Shown: positions 1 through 8,503 of the stretch, piece by piece
Numbering within the stretch: position 1 is the stretch's first letter
Layout of the letters: every line of letters starts with the position of its first letter
Assembly (NCBI GenBank): GCA_959602645.1
Contig: CAUGTZ010000021.1
Span: forward strand, 1-44,000
From: an uncultured Collinsella sp.
GTDB taxonomy: Bacteria; Actinomycetota; Coriobacteriia; Coriobacteriales; Coriobacteriaceae
Direction: 5' to 3'
Length of the DNA stretch: 44,000 nt
The notes under the pieces: model-generated
Told to the model about the DNA's origin: nothing
What the model saw: the letters and a program-made list of their open reading frames with translations, nothing else
Database searches by the model: none
Position numbers and translations under genes: made by a program

Positions 1-90
1 GTGCCGCCGCGCCTACGGCGCATGACATGCCGCCACACATGGTCGAGGACGTTCTGAAAACTAAGCCCGGACCCCGCCGGACAGGTCGCA
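1..90. repeat. Partial long palindromic (rod) element 3' of asd
   Basis: This gene-free stretch lies just after the asd stop codon and is cut by the window edge. On the minus strand (the asd transcript) it contains AACGTCCTCGACCATG. The elements after thrB (AACGTCCTCGCACTTG) and after the small PFL chain (AACGTCCTCGGACATG) contain nearly the same sequence at the same place in a long stem. I therefore read it as part of the same rod family, with its partner arm outside the window. The small inverted repeat CGCC..GGCG near base 10 would be close to its apex. Confidence 0.5.
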
Positions 91-1116
91 CTACTCGCAG
101 AGCAGCTTAGCGATCTGGACGGCGTTGGTTGCCGCGCCCTTACGGATTTGGTCGCCGCAGCACCAGAAGGTGATGCCGCGCGCGGCCTCGGGGTTCGAGA
201 TGTCGCGACGCACACGGCCGACCCAAATCAAATCCTGGTCGGAGGTGTCCATCGGCATGGGGAAGCGGTCGTGTGCATCCTCGGCGCTCATGTCGTCAAC
301 CAGTTTCACTCCCGGAGCGGCAGCCAGCGCAGCACGGGCCTCTTCCACCGTGATGTCGCGCTCAAACTCGAGCGTAACGCTCTCGGAGTGCGAGCGCAGC
401 ACGGGCACGCGCACGCAGGTGCAGTTCACGCGCAGCTCGGGCAGGTGCATGATCTTGCGGCCCTCGTTCTGCAACTTCATCTCCTCGGAGGTAAAGCCCT
501 CCTCCTTGACACCGCCGATCTGCGGAATCAGGTTGCTCGCCAGCTGGGCGGCAAACGCGCGCGGCTCGGGAATCTCCTCGCCACGGCCCAGGGCGGCAAG
601 CTGAGCCTCGAGCTCGGCCATACCGGGAGCGCCAGCGCCCGAAGCTGCCTGATACGTGGACACGATCATACGCTTCACGCCAGCAAGCTGGTGCAGCGGC
701 CACGTGGGAACCAGGCCGATGATGGTCGCGCAGTTGGGATTGGCGATAAGGCCGTGATGCCACTTGATGTCGTCGGCATTGATCTCGGGCACGACCAGCG
801 GCACCTCGGGATCCATGCGGAAGGCGTGGCTGTTGTCGACCACGACGGCGCCGCGCTTGACGGCCTCGGGCAGTAGCTCCTTCGCAATATCGTCGCCGGC
901 GGCGCCGAGCACGATGTCGCAGCCCTCAAAGGCCTCGGGGCAAGCCTCCTCAATCACAACCTGCTCGCCGCGGAACTCGACGGTCTTGCCCGCAGAGCGC
1001 GCGCTCGCTAGCAGCTTGAGCTTGCCGACCGGAAACTCCTGCTCGTTGAGGCACTCAAGCATCTGGGTGCCCACGGCTCCCGTCGCGCCCAAAATAGCAA
1101 CCGTGTACTGTTTCAT
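91..1116 (-). CDS. asd: Aspartate-semialdehyde dehydrogenase (Asd)
   Basis: NADPH-dependent reduction of aspartyl phosphate to aspartate semialdehyde, the branch-point step to lysine/diaminopimelate, threonine and methionine; cytosolic. The 341-residue protein begins with a Rossmann nucleotide-binding motif (GATGAVG, residues 10-16). It has the catalytic cysteine in ANPNCAT (Cys129) and the conserved histidine in VLRSHSE, and its length is typical. I chose the ATG at 1116 because a GGGGGAAGC ribosome-binding site precedes it. The open frame continues upstream to 1203, but that extension (MPALFLY...) does not resemble the family. It lies 173 bp downstream of lysC on the same strand with a hairpin between, so it probably has its own promoter or partial readthrough. 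It is followed by a rod-like palindrome. Confidence 0.96.
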   Translation of the reverse strand: MKQYTVAILGATGAVGTQMLECLNEQEFPVGKLKLLASARSAGKTVEFRGEQVVIEEACPEAFEGCDIVLGAAGDDIAKELLPEAVKRGAVVVDNSHAFRMDPEVPLVVPEINADDIKWHHGLIANPNCATIIGLVPTWPLHQLAGVKRMIVSTYQAASGAGAPGMAELEAQLAALGRGEEIPEPRAFAAQLASNLIPQIGGVKEEGFTSEEMKLQNEGRKIMHLPELRVNCTCVRVPVLRSHSESVTLEFERDITVEEARAALAAAPGVKLVDDMSAEDAHDRFPMPMDTSDQDLIWVGRVRRDISNPEAARGITFWCCGDQIRKGAATNAVQIAKLLCE

Positions 1117-1245
1117 GCTTCCCCCTTTAAAGGCTGTGGCTTTTGCCCGCACGCCGAGCAGGCCGATTATTGTTGCCAGTGTATACAAGAACAGGGCGGG
1201 CACGAAACCCGCCCCGTCGAAACGAAACCGAAACGAAACGCCCCA

Positions 1246-1281
1246 CGGTAGATTTTTGAGACATGACCCAAAAACCTACCG
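1246..1281 (-). terminator. Hairpin 3' of lysC, GGGACAG-loop-like
   Basis: The arms CGGTAG-A-TTTTTG (1246-1258) and CAAAAA-C-CTACCG (1269-1281) pair, with one mismatch that becomes a G-U wobble on the minus strand, the strand of lysC. It starts eight bases after the lysC stop. The loop contains GAGACATG, close to the GGGACAG loop of four other hairpins in the window. It is a probable 3' end or processing structure rather than a textbook terminator, since no T-run follows. Confidence 0.55.
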
Positions 1282-1289
1282 AGCAGTCA

Positions 1290-2678
1290 CTACTTTTTGA
1301 GCGCGGCCAGAGCGGGATCAACCGGCGCGGAAGCCTCCAGGTCAGAGACCTTCACAATGCCGTTTTCATCGGAGAAGGCACGGTAAATGGTCTGGATCGC
1401 CAGATCGAAGTCCTTCTCCTCCACGCCGATGATGATGTTGATCTCGTCGCAGCTCTGCGAAATCATGCGCACGCTCACGCCGGCCTGGCCGAGCATGCCA
1501 AACAGGTGGCCGGAAATACCGGCGCGGCCGCGCAGGTTGCGGCCGACGGTCGCGATGAGCGCCAGGCCCTCAACAACCTCGATCTCGAGCGGCTCGACCT
1601 CCTGCTGAATGTCGCCCACGAGCGAGTACAGCGAATCGCGCACATCCTGCTCCTGCACCACGGCGCCAAAGCGATCGACGCCGGTGGGCATATGCTCGAC
1701 GGAAACGTCATAGCGCTCGAAAACCGAAAGCGCGCGGCGCATAAAGCCGACGCGGGGCTTGGTACGGTCGCGGGCCACGTTGATGGCGACAAAGCCGCGC
1801 TTGCCGGTCACGCCGGTAATGATGGGCTCTGCCTCGCCCTCATCGGCCGTCTCGCTAATGATGGTGCCGGGATCCTGCGGCGCATTGGTGTTCTTGATGA
1901 CCAGCGGAATACCCGCCTCGCGCACAGGGAACACGGCCTCCTCGTGCAGGACGCTCGCGCCCATGTACGAAAGCTCGCGCAGCTCCTCGTAGGTAACGCG
2001 GGCGATGGGCTGAGCCTCGGGCACAATGCGAGGATCGGCAGAATAGAAGCCCGAAACGTCGGTCCAGTTCTCGTACAGGTCGGCGCCCAGGCACTTGGCC
2101 AGGATCGAACCGGAAATATCGCCGCCACCACGGTCGAGCAGCTTGATCTGGCCCTCACGCGTCGCGCCGTAGAAACCGGGCATAACAAAGCCGCCCTGCT
2201 GACCGTACTCCTGCACCAGCTCAGAGGTGCGGTTCATGCTGAGCGTACCGTCGTGATGGAACGCAACGACCGTCGCGGCGTCCAGGAACGGCAGACCCAG
2301 GTACTCGGCCATCAGGCGAGCGGTGAAGTACTCGCCACGGCTCACGAGCTCCTCGGTGGAGTAGCCGCCCGAGCGGGCGCGCTCGGCAAAGGCCGCGAAC
2401 TCCTCGCGGATGGGATAGGTGAGCTCCAGCTCGTCAGCGATATCAAAATAGCGCTGGCCAATGTCCTCGAGCAGCTCCTCGCACGACACGTGGTACTTAA
2501 CGTGTGCGTTAACCAAGTAGAGCAGGTCGGTCACCTTGGTATCGCCCTTAAAGCGGCGACCGCAGGCAGAAACCACCACAAAACGGCGGGCCGGGTCGGC
2601 ATCGACAATGGCCTTGATCTTCTTAAAGTGTTCGGCGTCGGCGACCGACGAGCCGCCAAACTTGGCAATCTTAATCAT
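1290..2678 (-). CDS. lysC: Aspartokinase (LysC)
   Basis: Phosphorylates aspartate to aspartyl phosphate, the first step of the lysine/threonine/methionine pathway. The 462-residue protein opens with the kinase motif KFGGSSVADA (residues 6-15) and carries the amino-acid kinase fold through about residue 300. The remaining C-terminal part resembles paired ACT domains that bind end-product amino acids (LIATVGRNLRGRAG and SVRMISQSCDEINI regions). Its length fits the long monofunctional aspartokinases; no homoserine dehydrogenase domain is fused. The start is the ATG directly before IKIAKFGG; the nearby Shine-Dalgarno is weak. It is divergent from thrC with about 100 bp between. I see no lysine riboswitch in that short leader, so feedback through the ACT domains is the likely control. 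Confidence 0.96.
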   Translation of the reverse strand: MIKIAKFGGSSVADAEHFKKIKAIVDADPARRFVVVSACGRRFKGDTKVTDLLYLVNAHVKYHVSCEELLEDIGQRYFDIADELELTYPIREEFAAFAERARSGGYSTEELVSRGEYFTARLMAEYLGLPFLDAATVVAFHHDGTLSMNRTSELVQEYGQQGGFVMPGFYGATREGQIKLLDRGGGDISGSILAKCLGADLYENWTDVSGFYSADPRIVPEAQPIARVTYEELRELSYMGASVLHEEAVFPVREAGIPLVIKNTNAPQDPGTIISETADEGEAEPIITGVTGKRGFVAINVARDRTKPRVGFMRRALSVFERYDVSVEHMPTGVDRFGAVVQEQDVRDSLYSLVGDIQQEVEPLEIEVVEGLALIATVGRNLRGRAGISGHLFGMLGQAGVSVRMISQSCDEINIIIGVEEKDFDLAIQTIYRAFSDENGIVKVSDLEASAPVDPALAALKK

Positions 2679-2782
2679 GGGCTGGAGGTTACCTTTCTAA
2701 AAAGCCTCTGCGAACCTATTTTGCGCGCTCTGATACCATGGTTTCACCGATTGGGACCAAGGCATCCGAGGAGCAGTGTTAT

Positions 2783-4300
2783 ATGGGAACTTATCATAGT
2801 ACACGAGGACGCACTTTATCGTGCTCAAGTAAGGTGGCAATCCGTACCGGCATCGCTCCCGACGGGGGTTTGTTTGTCTCGGACGAGCTCGGCACCCAGC
2901 AGGTCGATATCAGCTCGCTTGCAGATAAATCGTACTTTGAAATCGCTCAAGATGTGTTGGGAATGTTACTGAATGATTACACGGACGAAGAAATTTCGGC
3001 CTGTGTGAATGAGGCATACCGCGACACATTTGCAAGCGAAGAGGTCACGCCGCTCGTCAAACTCGACGCCGCACCGGGCGCTGACGTCCCTCAAACCTAT
3101 GTGATGGAGCTCTTTGGCGGCCCCACAAGCGCCTTCAAGGACGTCGCCCTGCAGATGCTCCCCCGTCTGATGGCCCGCACTTCCGCCAAGGACGGCGGCG
3201 CCGAGCGCATCATGATCGTCACCGCCACGTCGGGCGACACGGGCAAGGCAGCACTCGCCGGCTTTGCCGACGCCCCGGGCACGGGCATCACCGTCTTTTA
3301 TCCCGAAGGCAAAGTCAGCCGCGTGCAGAATCTGCAGATGTCCACGCAGGAGGGCGATAACGTCGCCGTCTGCGGCATCCGCGGCAACTTCGACGATGCC
3401 CAGAGTGCCGTCAAGCGCATCTTTGCCGATAAGGAGCTTGCCGAGCGCCTGGAAGCCGCCGGCACTGTGCTTTCGAGTGCCAACTCCATCAACGTCGGCC
3501 GCCTGGTGCCGCAGGTTGTCTACTACTTTGCCGCCTATGCGCAACTGCTGCGCGCCGGCGCTATCGAGGCTGGCGACGCCGTAGAGTTCTGTGTGCCCAC
3601 CGGCAACTTTGGCGATATCTTGGCCGGCTACTACGCCAAGTGCATGGGTCTGCCCGTCGCCAAGCTCGTCGTGGCGAGCGACAAGAACAACGTGCTTGCC
3701 GACTTCCTGACCACCGGCGTTTACGACCGTAACCGCCCGTTCTTCACGACCATCTCGCCGTCGATGGACATCCTTATTAGCTCCAACCTGGAGCGCATGC
3801 TCTACTTCTTGTCCGACGGCGACTGCGAGCTCGTTGCCGGCCTTATGGAGCAGCTGGCACAGACTGGTCGCTACGAAGTTCCCGCCGACCTGCTGGCAAA
3901 GATTCAGAGCGTCTTTGGTTGCGGTTGGGCCAGCGAGGACGAGGTCCTCACTGCCATCAAGAGCTGCTGGGACGCGAACGGCTACGTGATCGACCCGCAC
4001 ACCGCTTGCGGCTATCACGTCTTCGAAAAGGTCGCTCCCGCCGAGGGCGCCAAGGCCCGCGTGTTGCTTTCGACCGCCAGCCCCTACAAGTTCCCGCGAG
4101 CCTGCTGCGACGCCTTGGGCCTCGACGTTCCCGAGGATGATTTTGAGGCTATGCGTGTGCTCGAGCAGGCCACCAACACGGTCGCCCCGACCCAGCTCGC
4201 CGAACTCGAGTCCAAGCCCGTCCGCTTCGAAGACGTCTGCGACGTCGATGAGATGGCAAGCTACGTCGAGTCTGCAGCAAAACGAATGAGCACCAACTAA
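2783..4300 (+). CDS. thrC: Threonine synthase (ThrC)
   Basis: PLP-dependent conversion of O-phosphohomoserine to threonine. The 505-residue protein has the N-terminal YHSTRG segment typical of the family, the PLP lysine in GGPTSAFKD (about Lys119), the phosphate-binding segment TATSGDTGKAA and the PTGNFGD motif. I chose the ATG at 2783 because GAGGAG lies nine bases upstream. The frame is open back to 2738, but those residues do not look like the family. Divergent from lysC. It is followed by a strong terminator, then a large palindrome and thrB, so thrC and thrB share a strand but are separated by structured DNA. The enzyme uses the product of ThrB; homoserine dehydrogenase is not in this window. 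Confidence 0.96.
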   Translation: MGTYHSTRGRTLSCSSKVAIRTGIAPDGGLFVSDELGTQQVDISSLADKSYFEIAQDVLGMLLNDYTDEEISACVNEAYRDTFASEEVTPLVKLDAAPGADVPQTYVMELFGGPTSAFKDVALQMLPRLMARTSAKDGGAERIMIVTATSGDTGKAALAGFADAPGTGITVFYPEGKVSRVQNLQMSTQEGDNVAVCGIRGNFDDAQSAVKRIFADKELAERLEAAGTVLSSANSINVGRLVPQVVYYFAAYAQLLRAGAIEAGDAVEFCVPTGNFGDILAGYYAKCMGLPVAKLVVASDKNNVLADFLTTGVYDRNRPFFTTISPSMDILISSNLERMLYFLSDGDCELVAGLMEQLAQTGRYEVPADLLAKIQSVFGCGWASEDEVLTAIKSCWDANGYVIDPHTACGYHVFEKVAPAEGAKARVLLSTASPYKFPRACCDALGLDVPEDDFEAMRVLEQATNTVAPTQLAELESKPVRFEDVCDVDEMASYVESAAKRMSTN

Positions 4301-4312
4301 ACCCCTTATTAA

Positions 4313-4343
4313 GCGCCGGCGAAAGCCGGCGCACCTTCTTTTT
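4313..4343 (+). terminator. Rho-independent terminator of thrC
   Basis: Perfect 8-bp stem GCGCCGGC / GCCGGCGC closed by a GAAA tetraloop (4313-4332), followed by ACCTTCTTTTT. It lies 12 bases after the thrC stop. Confidence 0.85.
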
Positions 4344-4375
4344 ATTAAGCTTTCGGGATGATGACGAACATGCGA

Positions 4376-4487
4376 GCGGGTCTGGCCGTTTAGTTCGTCG
4401 CGAGTTCCGCACGAGCCGGAAAGCACTTAATGTGCTTTCCGAGCGAGCCAGGACTGCCCGAGCAGCGAACTAAACGGCCGGACCCGC
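4376..4487 (+). repeat. Long imperfect palindrome abutting the thrB ribosome-binding site
   Basis: The 22-base arms 4376-4397 and 4466-4487 are complementary except for one position, which is a U-G pair on the plus strand. Inside is a second perfect hairpin, GGAAAGCAC (4418-4426) with GTGCTTTCC (4432-4440). The right outer arm ends two bases before the thrB Shine-Dalgarno (AGGAGG). It could be a leader structure of thrB or a 3' rod of the thrC unit. It is related in shape, but not clearly in sequence, to the other rods. Confidence 0.75.
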
Positions 4488-4501
4488 CCAGGAGGACCCA
4501 C

Positions 4502-5383
4502 ATGATCAAAATCACCGTCCCAGCAACCAGCGCCAACCTAGGCATCGGCTACGACACCCTCGGCATGGCCGTCAGCCTCTACTCGCACTTCACCTTCGAG
4601 CGCGCCGACAAACTCACCATCACCGGATGCCCCGAAGAGTTCCAAAACGAGAACAACCTAGTCTACGTGAGCTTTGTGGATGCGCTGGCCGCATGGGGCG
4701 AGCCGGCCTTCCCCGTCGCCATCGACATTCAGACTGACGTTCCCGTCGCTCGTGGCCTGGGTTCCAGCTCCACCTGCGTTGTCGCTGGTATCATGGCCGC
4801 CGCCGCTTTAACGGGCCACACCGTCGACCGCGCCGAGCTCGTCCGCATTGCCACCGAGGTCGAGGGCCACCCCGATAACGTCGCCCCCGCTATCCTAGGC
4901 GGCGCCGTCTGCTCCTTTACACCGACCGATTCGCTCCCCCAGTGCCTTCGCTACGAGGTGAGCGATCGCTTGCGTTTTATTACCGTGATTCCGCCCTACG
5001 AAGTACACACGAGTGAGGCGCGCAAGGTCGTGCCGCAGGAGATTCCGCTCTCTACCGCCGTATGGCAGATGGGCCGCATCGCCGGCATGACGCGCGGTTT
5101 GGAGACTGGTGACCTGGACCTGATTGCCGCCGCCAACGATGACCGCATTCAGGAGCCCTATCGTCGCCGCCTGATTCCCGACTACAACGCTGTGCGCGAC
5201 ACCTGCCTTAACGGCGGCGCCAAGACCATCTGGATCAGCGGTTCGGGCTCAACCCTCATGGCTGTAACCGACGACACCATCGTGGCAAAGTTCCTGCAGG
5301 TCAAGCTGCGCGAGCAGTTCCCTAAGTGTGAGACGCATATTCTGACGTGCGACACCGAGGGCGCTCAAATCGAGTACCTGTAG
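4502..5383 (+). CDS. thrB: Homoserine kinase (ThrB)
   Basis: ATP-dependent phosphorylation of homoserine, supplying the substrate of ThrC. The 293-residue protein is a GHMP kinase: N-terminal PATSANLGIGYDTLGMA, the ATP-binding motif PVARGLGSSST (residues 81-91), and the C-terminal glycine-rich segment WISGSGSTLMA. The start at 4502 is fixed by AGGAGG seven bases upstream; the longer frame from 4430 runs through the palindrome and is unlikely. The stop codon lies inside the left arm of the long palindrome at 5379-5561, so the end of the gene is part of that structure. Convergent with engB. Confidence 0.95.
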   Translation: MIKITVPATSANLGIGYDTLGMAVSLYSHFTFERADKLTITGCPEEFQNENNLVYVSFVDALAAWGEPAFPVAIDIQTDVPVARGLGSSSTCVVAGIMAAAALTGHTVDRAELVRIATEVEGHPDNVAPAILGGAVCSFTPTDSLPQCLRYEVSDRLRFITVIPPYEVHTSEARKVVPQEIPLSTAVWQMGRIAGMTRGLETGDLDLIAAANDDRIQEPYRRRLIPDYNAVRDTCLNGGAKTIWISGSGSTLMAVTDDTIVAKFLQVKLREQFPKCETHILTCDTEGAQIEYL

Positions 5384-5561
5384 ACATCGCCGATCGGTCT
5401 GTCCGGGCCACCCAGGGGCATCCCCTTAAAAACGTCCTCGCACTTGAGGCCCGCTTATCCTGCTCCTTCGGAGCATCGGATAGGCGGGCCTCGTGCTGCG
5501 GAATGTTTTTAAGGGGATGCCCCTGGGTGGCCCTATGGTACCGTGACTAGCGATGTCTACA
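5379..5561 (+). repeat. 183-base rod-like palindrome 3' of thrB (motif-bearing)
   Basis: Nested arms: outer TGTAGACATCGC (5379-5390) with GCGATGTCTACA (5550-5561); a perfect 29-bp stem 5405-5433 with 5505-5533; an inner 15-bp stem 5446-5460 with 5478-5492 (one pair is U-G on the plus strand); and a TGCTCC-TTC-GGAGCA apex. Between the 29-bp and inner stems the two strands read GTCCTCGCAC and GTGCTGCGGAAT, the motif shared with the element at 10640-10797. No T-run follows, so it is not a classical terminator. The thrB stop codon lies in the left arm. Confidence 0.85.
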
Positions 5562-5612
5562 GGGACCCACGCTTTGAAGGGGCGCCGGGCTGAAATTATG
5601 GCCTTTTATTGG

Positions 5613-5641
5613 TAGGGGCTCTTGCTAGGCTGGAGCCCCTA
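5613..5641 (-). terminator. Hairpin at the 3' end of engB
   Basis: TAGGGGCTC and GAGCCCCTA form a 9-bp stem touching the engB stop codon. On the minus strand it is followed by CCAATAAAAGG, without a strong T-run, so it may be a weak terminator or a 3' protecting hairpin. Confidence 0.5.
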
Positions 5642-6232
5642 CTAGAGGCAGGCCTCGGCGATGCGACGTTTGAGTTCGTCGATGCCGGTGCCGGTCTGGG
5701 AGCTTGTGATGATTACGTTCTCGGCCGGGACATTGAGCTGCTTTTTGATGGCTGCTGCCTGGCGGGCCTGCTGGGTGCGGCTGAGCTTGTCGGCTTTGGT
5801 GAGGCAGACGATAAAGTTGAACTCGTTGCCCTGCAGATAGTCGATCATGTCGTGATCGAGCTTGCTGGGGTCGTGACGAATGTCCACCAGCGAGACGACC
5901 AAGTTAAAGCTGCGCTCCGAGTCGAAGAAGTCGCCGATAAGCTCTGCCCAGCGGTCGCGCTCGGCCTTGGAACGACGGGCGAAACCGTAACCCGGCAGGT
6001 CCACGAAATGCACGTCGTCGGCCTCAAAGAAGTTGATGTTGCTCGTCTTGCCCGGCGTGCTGGAAACCTTGACCAGGTTCTTGCGGCCAAAAAGCTTGTT
6101 CATAATCGACGACTTGCCCACGTTGGAGCGGCCGACAAAGCTCACCTCGGGGCAGGTGGACTCGGGAATCTGCGAAACCTTGCCATAGCTGGCAACGAAC
6201 TTGGCAAGCTGGTAGTTAATGGAATCGGCCAT
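5642..6232 (-). CDS. engB: Ribosome biogenesis GTP-binding protein EngB (YsxC/YihA)
   Basis: Small essential TRAFAC GTPase that acts in late large-subunit ribosome assembly. The 196-residue protein shows the G1 P-loop GRSNVGKSS (residues 34-42), the G2 region STPGKT, G3 DLPGYG and G4 TKAD, in that order and with EngB spacing. I chose the ATG at 6232, five bases after AAGGAG; the in-frame GTG six bases earlier overlaps the Shine-Dalgarno. It lies 38 bp after mtnN on the same strand, so the two are probably cotranscribed. Confidence 0.95.
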   Translation of the reverse strand: MADSINYQLAKFVASYGKVSQIPESTCPEVSFVGRSNVGKSSIMNKLFGRKNLVKVSSTPGKTSNINFFEADDVHFVDLPGYGFARRSKAERDRWAELIGDFFDSERSFNLVVSLVDIRHDPSKLDHDMIDYLQGNEFNFIVCLTKADKLSRTQQARQAAAIKKQLNVPAENVIITSSQTGTGIDELKRRIAEACL

Positions 6233-6270
6233 GGACACTCCTTGGTCGTAGGTTCTTACAAAAGAGCGCG

Positions 6271-7011
6271 CTAATAGATAGCAGCGATACGGCGGACGAT
6301 ATCGAGCGTAATGCCACTCGCGGTACGGGCATACTCGAACAGGTCGAACTCACGGTCGCAAATCGCATCGTACGCCTCGTCACAATTATCGCTGATAGCG
6401 CGCAACACCAGGCAATCGACACCATTTTTAGTTGCGACATGGGCAATCGCCGCGCCCTCCATGCCAACACAATCGGCATGCGTCGCCTCGATAGCGTCGT
6501 TGCGCATGGCGGCACCCGTCACAAAACGGTTGCCCGTGGCAATCGTGCCGACCAGGAACTGCTTGGTGCCCTCGTTCGAAGCGGCTGCATTTGTCGAAGC
6601 ATTGACAAAGCCACGCTCAGCAAGCACATCGGCAGCAATATCGACCAGCGCAGGCGTCGAGCCAAACTCCTCGAGCCCCGGTGCAGACTCGGCGATAAGC
6701 GCGGTATCGGTATCCATATAGCGCAGGCGTTTGCCGATGACCACATCGTCGATATGGAGTTTGGGGTTCAAACCGCCCGCGATACCCGAGAGCACAACGG
6801 CCTGCGGGGCATATTTACTAATGAGGTGCTGCGTCGCGGCGGCGGCATTCACCGTGCCCATGCCCGCCGTTGTGGCGACAACTGTCAGGCCGTCGAGCCC
6901 ACCGCTCACAACGGTCAAGCCTGCCTCACGTGCCTCGCAAACGTCGCTCAGCTCTTCCTTAATCTGCATGATCTCTTTTTCGAGCGCACCGATAATCGCG
7001 ATGGTAGCCAT
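6271..7011 (-). CDS. mtnN: 5'-methylthioadenosine/S-adenosylhomocysteine nucleosidase
   Basis: Hydrolyses methylthioadenosine and S-adenosylhomocysteine to adenine plus the thio-sugar, recycling products of SAM-dependent reactions, including radical SAM chemistry such as that of PflA nearby. The 246-residue protein starts IAIIGALEKEI, has the family segment VLSGIAGGLNPKLHIDDVVIG and ends with the catalytic aspartate context LRAISDNCDE. The start at 7011 follows GGGGAATGGT. It sits between a beta-lactamase-like gene (78 bp upstream) and engB. An S-adenosylhomocysteine-only hydrolase is unlikely because the fold and motifs are those of the Pfs family. Confidence 0.94.
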   Translation of the reverse strand: MATIAIIGALEKEIMQIKEELSDVCEAREAGLTVVSGGLDGLTVVATTAGMGTVNAAAATQHLISKYAPQAVVLSGIAGGLNPKLHIDDVVIGKRLRYMDTDTALIAESAPGLEEFGSTPALVDIAADVLAERGFVNASTNAAASNEGTKQFLVGTIATGNRFVTGAAMRNDAIEATHADCVGMEGAAIAHVATKNGVDCLVLRAISDNCDEAYDAICDREFDLFEYARTASGITLDIVRRIAAIY

Positions 7012-7089
7012 ACCATTCCCCAAACCTTTACGAAATTCTCAACCAAGGTATGGTACCAGCATTTTGTTTGACCTCGCCAAACGAACACG

Positions 7090-8208
7090 CTAAGCCAGCG
7101 CAGCGCGGGTATCATAGAGCGCCTTGGCGATGGCGGCCACGACCTCGCTCGAACGGTCACTCCATGGCATCGATGTCATGATGCTCATAATGTAGGTGTC
7201 GCCGTCAACATCAATGAGGCCAGCATCGCACGTCGCATTGCAACCTGCCTCGCTGATCCAGCCGGCCTTGTTGCGCACCAAAACTTGGTCGTCCGCAATG
7301 CCGTCACGAATAAACGATTGGGTCGTAGAGGCCAGAAGACCCGACAGCCATTGCGACGTCTCGGTATCACGGCTCAAATACTCGCTCATCTCGCGCCACA
7401 ACTTGGCCGAGGTGCGCGGGCAATAGGTGGGAAAATCACTCATCGGATCGAGTGCGGTATCGTAATCGATGCCAAGACCGACAATCCAATCCTCGTAACC
7501 GACACGGTCAAACGCCGCGCGTAACGCAATAAACGAATCGTTGTCCGAATTAACGACCGCGGCCTCGATCAGGTCGCGCACCGTCTGCCAGCCCATGTTG
7601 TAGCCACCATAGGTGCCAAGAGAATCATCGAGTGAGACCTGGCCCGTCTCGACCAGTGACTCGCAGATGTAGAGTACATAGAGCGCCTTATAACTGCTCG
7701 CACCGTACACCTCGGCGTCCGCGTTATACGTCACGCCCTTGCCGCTCGACAGATCGTAAAACACCGCGCCCGCATCGCCCAATTCCTGGGCCTGATCAAG
7801 GGCATCTTGAAGCGCCGCGAGGCTCTCATCCTCCAGGGCGGGGATCTGGTCATCAACCAGTGAGAAGGTCTGCACGGTATCGCCTGAGCGAATATCGTTA
7901 AAGTCCGCCTTCGAAAGCCTTGTCTTGAGGCTCGCTGTCGACAGGGTTTGACTTGCGGTGGCTTTAGATTCAGTGACCTTTTTGTTTTGCGTCTGTACCG
8001 TTGACGCATCCGAGCGTGCCATTCGCTCCGACGCGTAGGTTTTGGCGGTAATTCCGAGGATAATAACCGCCAACGTTAGCATCCCAATGGCGGCAATCTT
8101 CGTCACGCGGATGCGAGCGTCTGCAAGGCCACGCGAAGGCGTGCCCTTCGTCTCATATCTGCTGCCATGCTGCGGCACATACTCGTCCCGCGATGCGCCC
8201 TTTCGCAC
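7090..8208 (-). CDS. Membrane-anchored class A beta-lactamase-like serine hydrolase
   Basis: A 372-residue protein with a basic cytoplasmic tail, one membrane segment (about residues 37-57) and an extracellular serine-hydrolase domain. The penicillin-recognising motifs are present: SSYK (Ser171, Lys174), SDN (221-223) and KAG (314-316) in place of KTG. This fits the Beta-lactamase2 family. The long serine/threonine-rich linker (about 60-120) is typical of surface proteins in Gram-positive cells. The GTG start at 8208 is preceded by AGGAGA. I cannot point to a class A Glu166 equivalent, so penicillinase activity is unproven; a peptidoglycan-related role is equally possible. About 290 bp separate it from pflA upstream, with two hairpins between. 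Confidence 0.8.
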   Translation of the reverse strand: MRKGASRDEYVPQHGSRYETKGTPSRGLADARIRVTKIAAIGMLTLAVIILGITAKTYASERMARSDASTVQTQNKKVTESKATASQTLSTASLKTRLSKADFNDIRSGDTVQTFSLVDDQIPALEDESLAALQDALDQAQELGDAGAVFYDLSSGKGVTYNADAEVYGASSYKALYVLYICESLVETGQVSLDDSLGTYGGYNMGWQTVRDLIEAAVVNSDNDSFIALRAAFDRVGYEDWIVGLGIDYDTALDPMSDFPTYCPRTSAKLWREMSEYLSRDTETSQWLSGLLASTTQSFIRDGIADDQVLVRNKAGWISEAGCNATCDAGLIDVDGDTYIMSIMTSMPWSDRSSEVVAAIAKALYDTRAALA

Positions 8209-8366
8209 GTGGTCTCCTGACTGCTACCGTTTATATACGAGCAGCATAATACCGAGCAGGCATTTCTTTCCTAAGATATTCAGCGGCGTTTAAGGCGTCT
8301 TTAAAGAAACCACAAGCGTATTTATCCAAATGGCACAATTCTGTTGCGCATCTCTGCCCAAAACGC

Positions 8367-8433
8367 AGTTGCGGTGAAATAGTTCCTGTTTGGACGGCAT
8401 AGGCCGATACACAAGAACTATTCCACCGCAACT
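8367..8433 (-). terminator. Long hairpin 3' of pflA
   Basis: The 19-base arms AGTTGCGGTGAAATAGTTC (8367-8385) and GAACTATTCCACCGCAACT (8415-8433) have one mismatch, which is a G-U pair on the minus strand, the strand of pflA. A 29-base loop separates them, and GCGTTTTGGG follows on the minus strand. It is a likely transcript end of pflA. Confidence 0.65.
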
Positions 8434-8473
8434 TGACGGGGCTCTTTAGCGATCAACTATGTGCCCGGGGGTA

Positions 8474-8498
8474 CTCATTTAAGTCTGTCCCCAATGAG
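8474..8498 (-). repeat. GGGACAG-loop hairpin, copy next to pflA
   Basis: Stem CTCATT / AATGAG with loop (minus strand) GGGGACAGACTTA, ending six bases before the pflA stop codon. The loop matches the other hairpins of this family at 20895, 27332 and 39597; the stem sequence is different. Confidence 0.6.
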
Positions 8499-8503
8499 CA
8501 CTG

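Larger units (their letters stand above)
8209..8503. other. Intergenic region between pflA and the beta-lactamase-like gene
   Basis: No coding gene is supported here. It holds the GGGACAG-loop hairpin (8474-8498) directly after pflA, a long hairpin (8367-8433) and, nearest the beta-lactamase-like gene, about 150 bases of more AT-rich sequence where its promoter would be expected. I cannot pick out a clear -35/-10 pair. Confidence 0.5.

Noticed and set aside
2679..2782. Lysine riboswitch or T-box before lysC or thrC
   Set aside because: The divergent spacer is only about 100 bp and shows no multi-helix leader, so there is no room for a lysine riboswitch.
1263..2972. Long open frame (569 codons) on the plus strand across lysC
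   Set aside because: It is antisense to lysC and runs into the start of thrC in another frame; no family resemblance.
5379..5561. Classical rho-independent terminator for thrB
   Set aside because: The stem is far longer than needed and no T-run follows the right arm. It may still end transcripts, but it was listed as a structured repeat.
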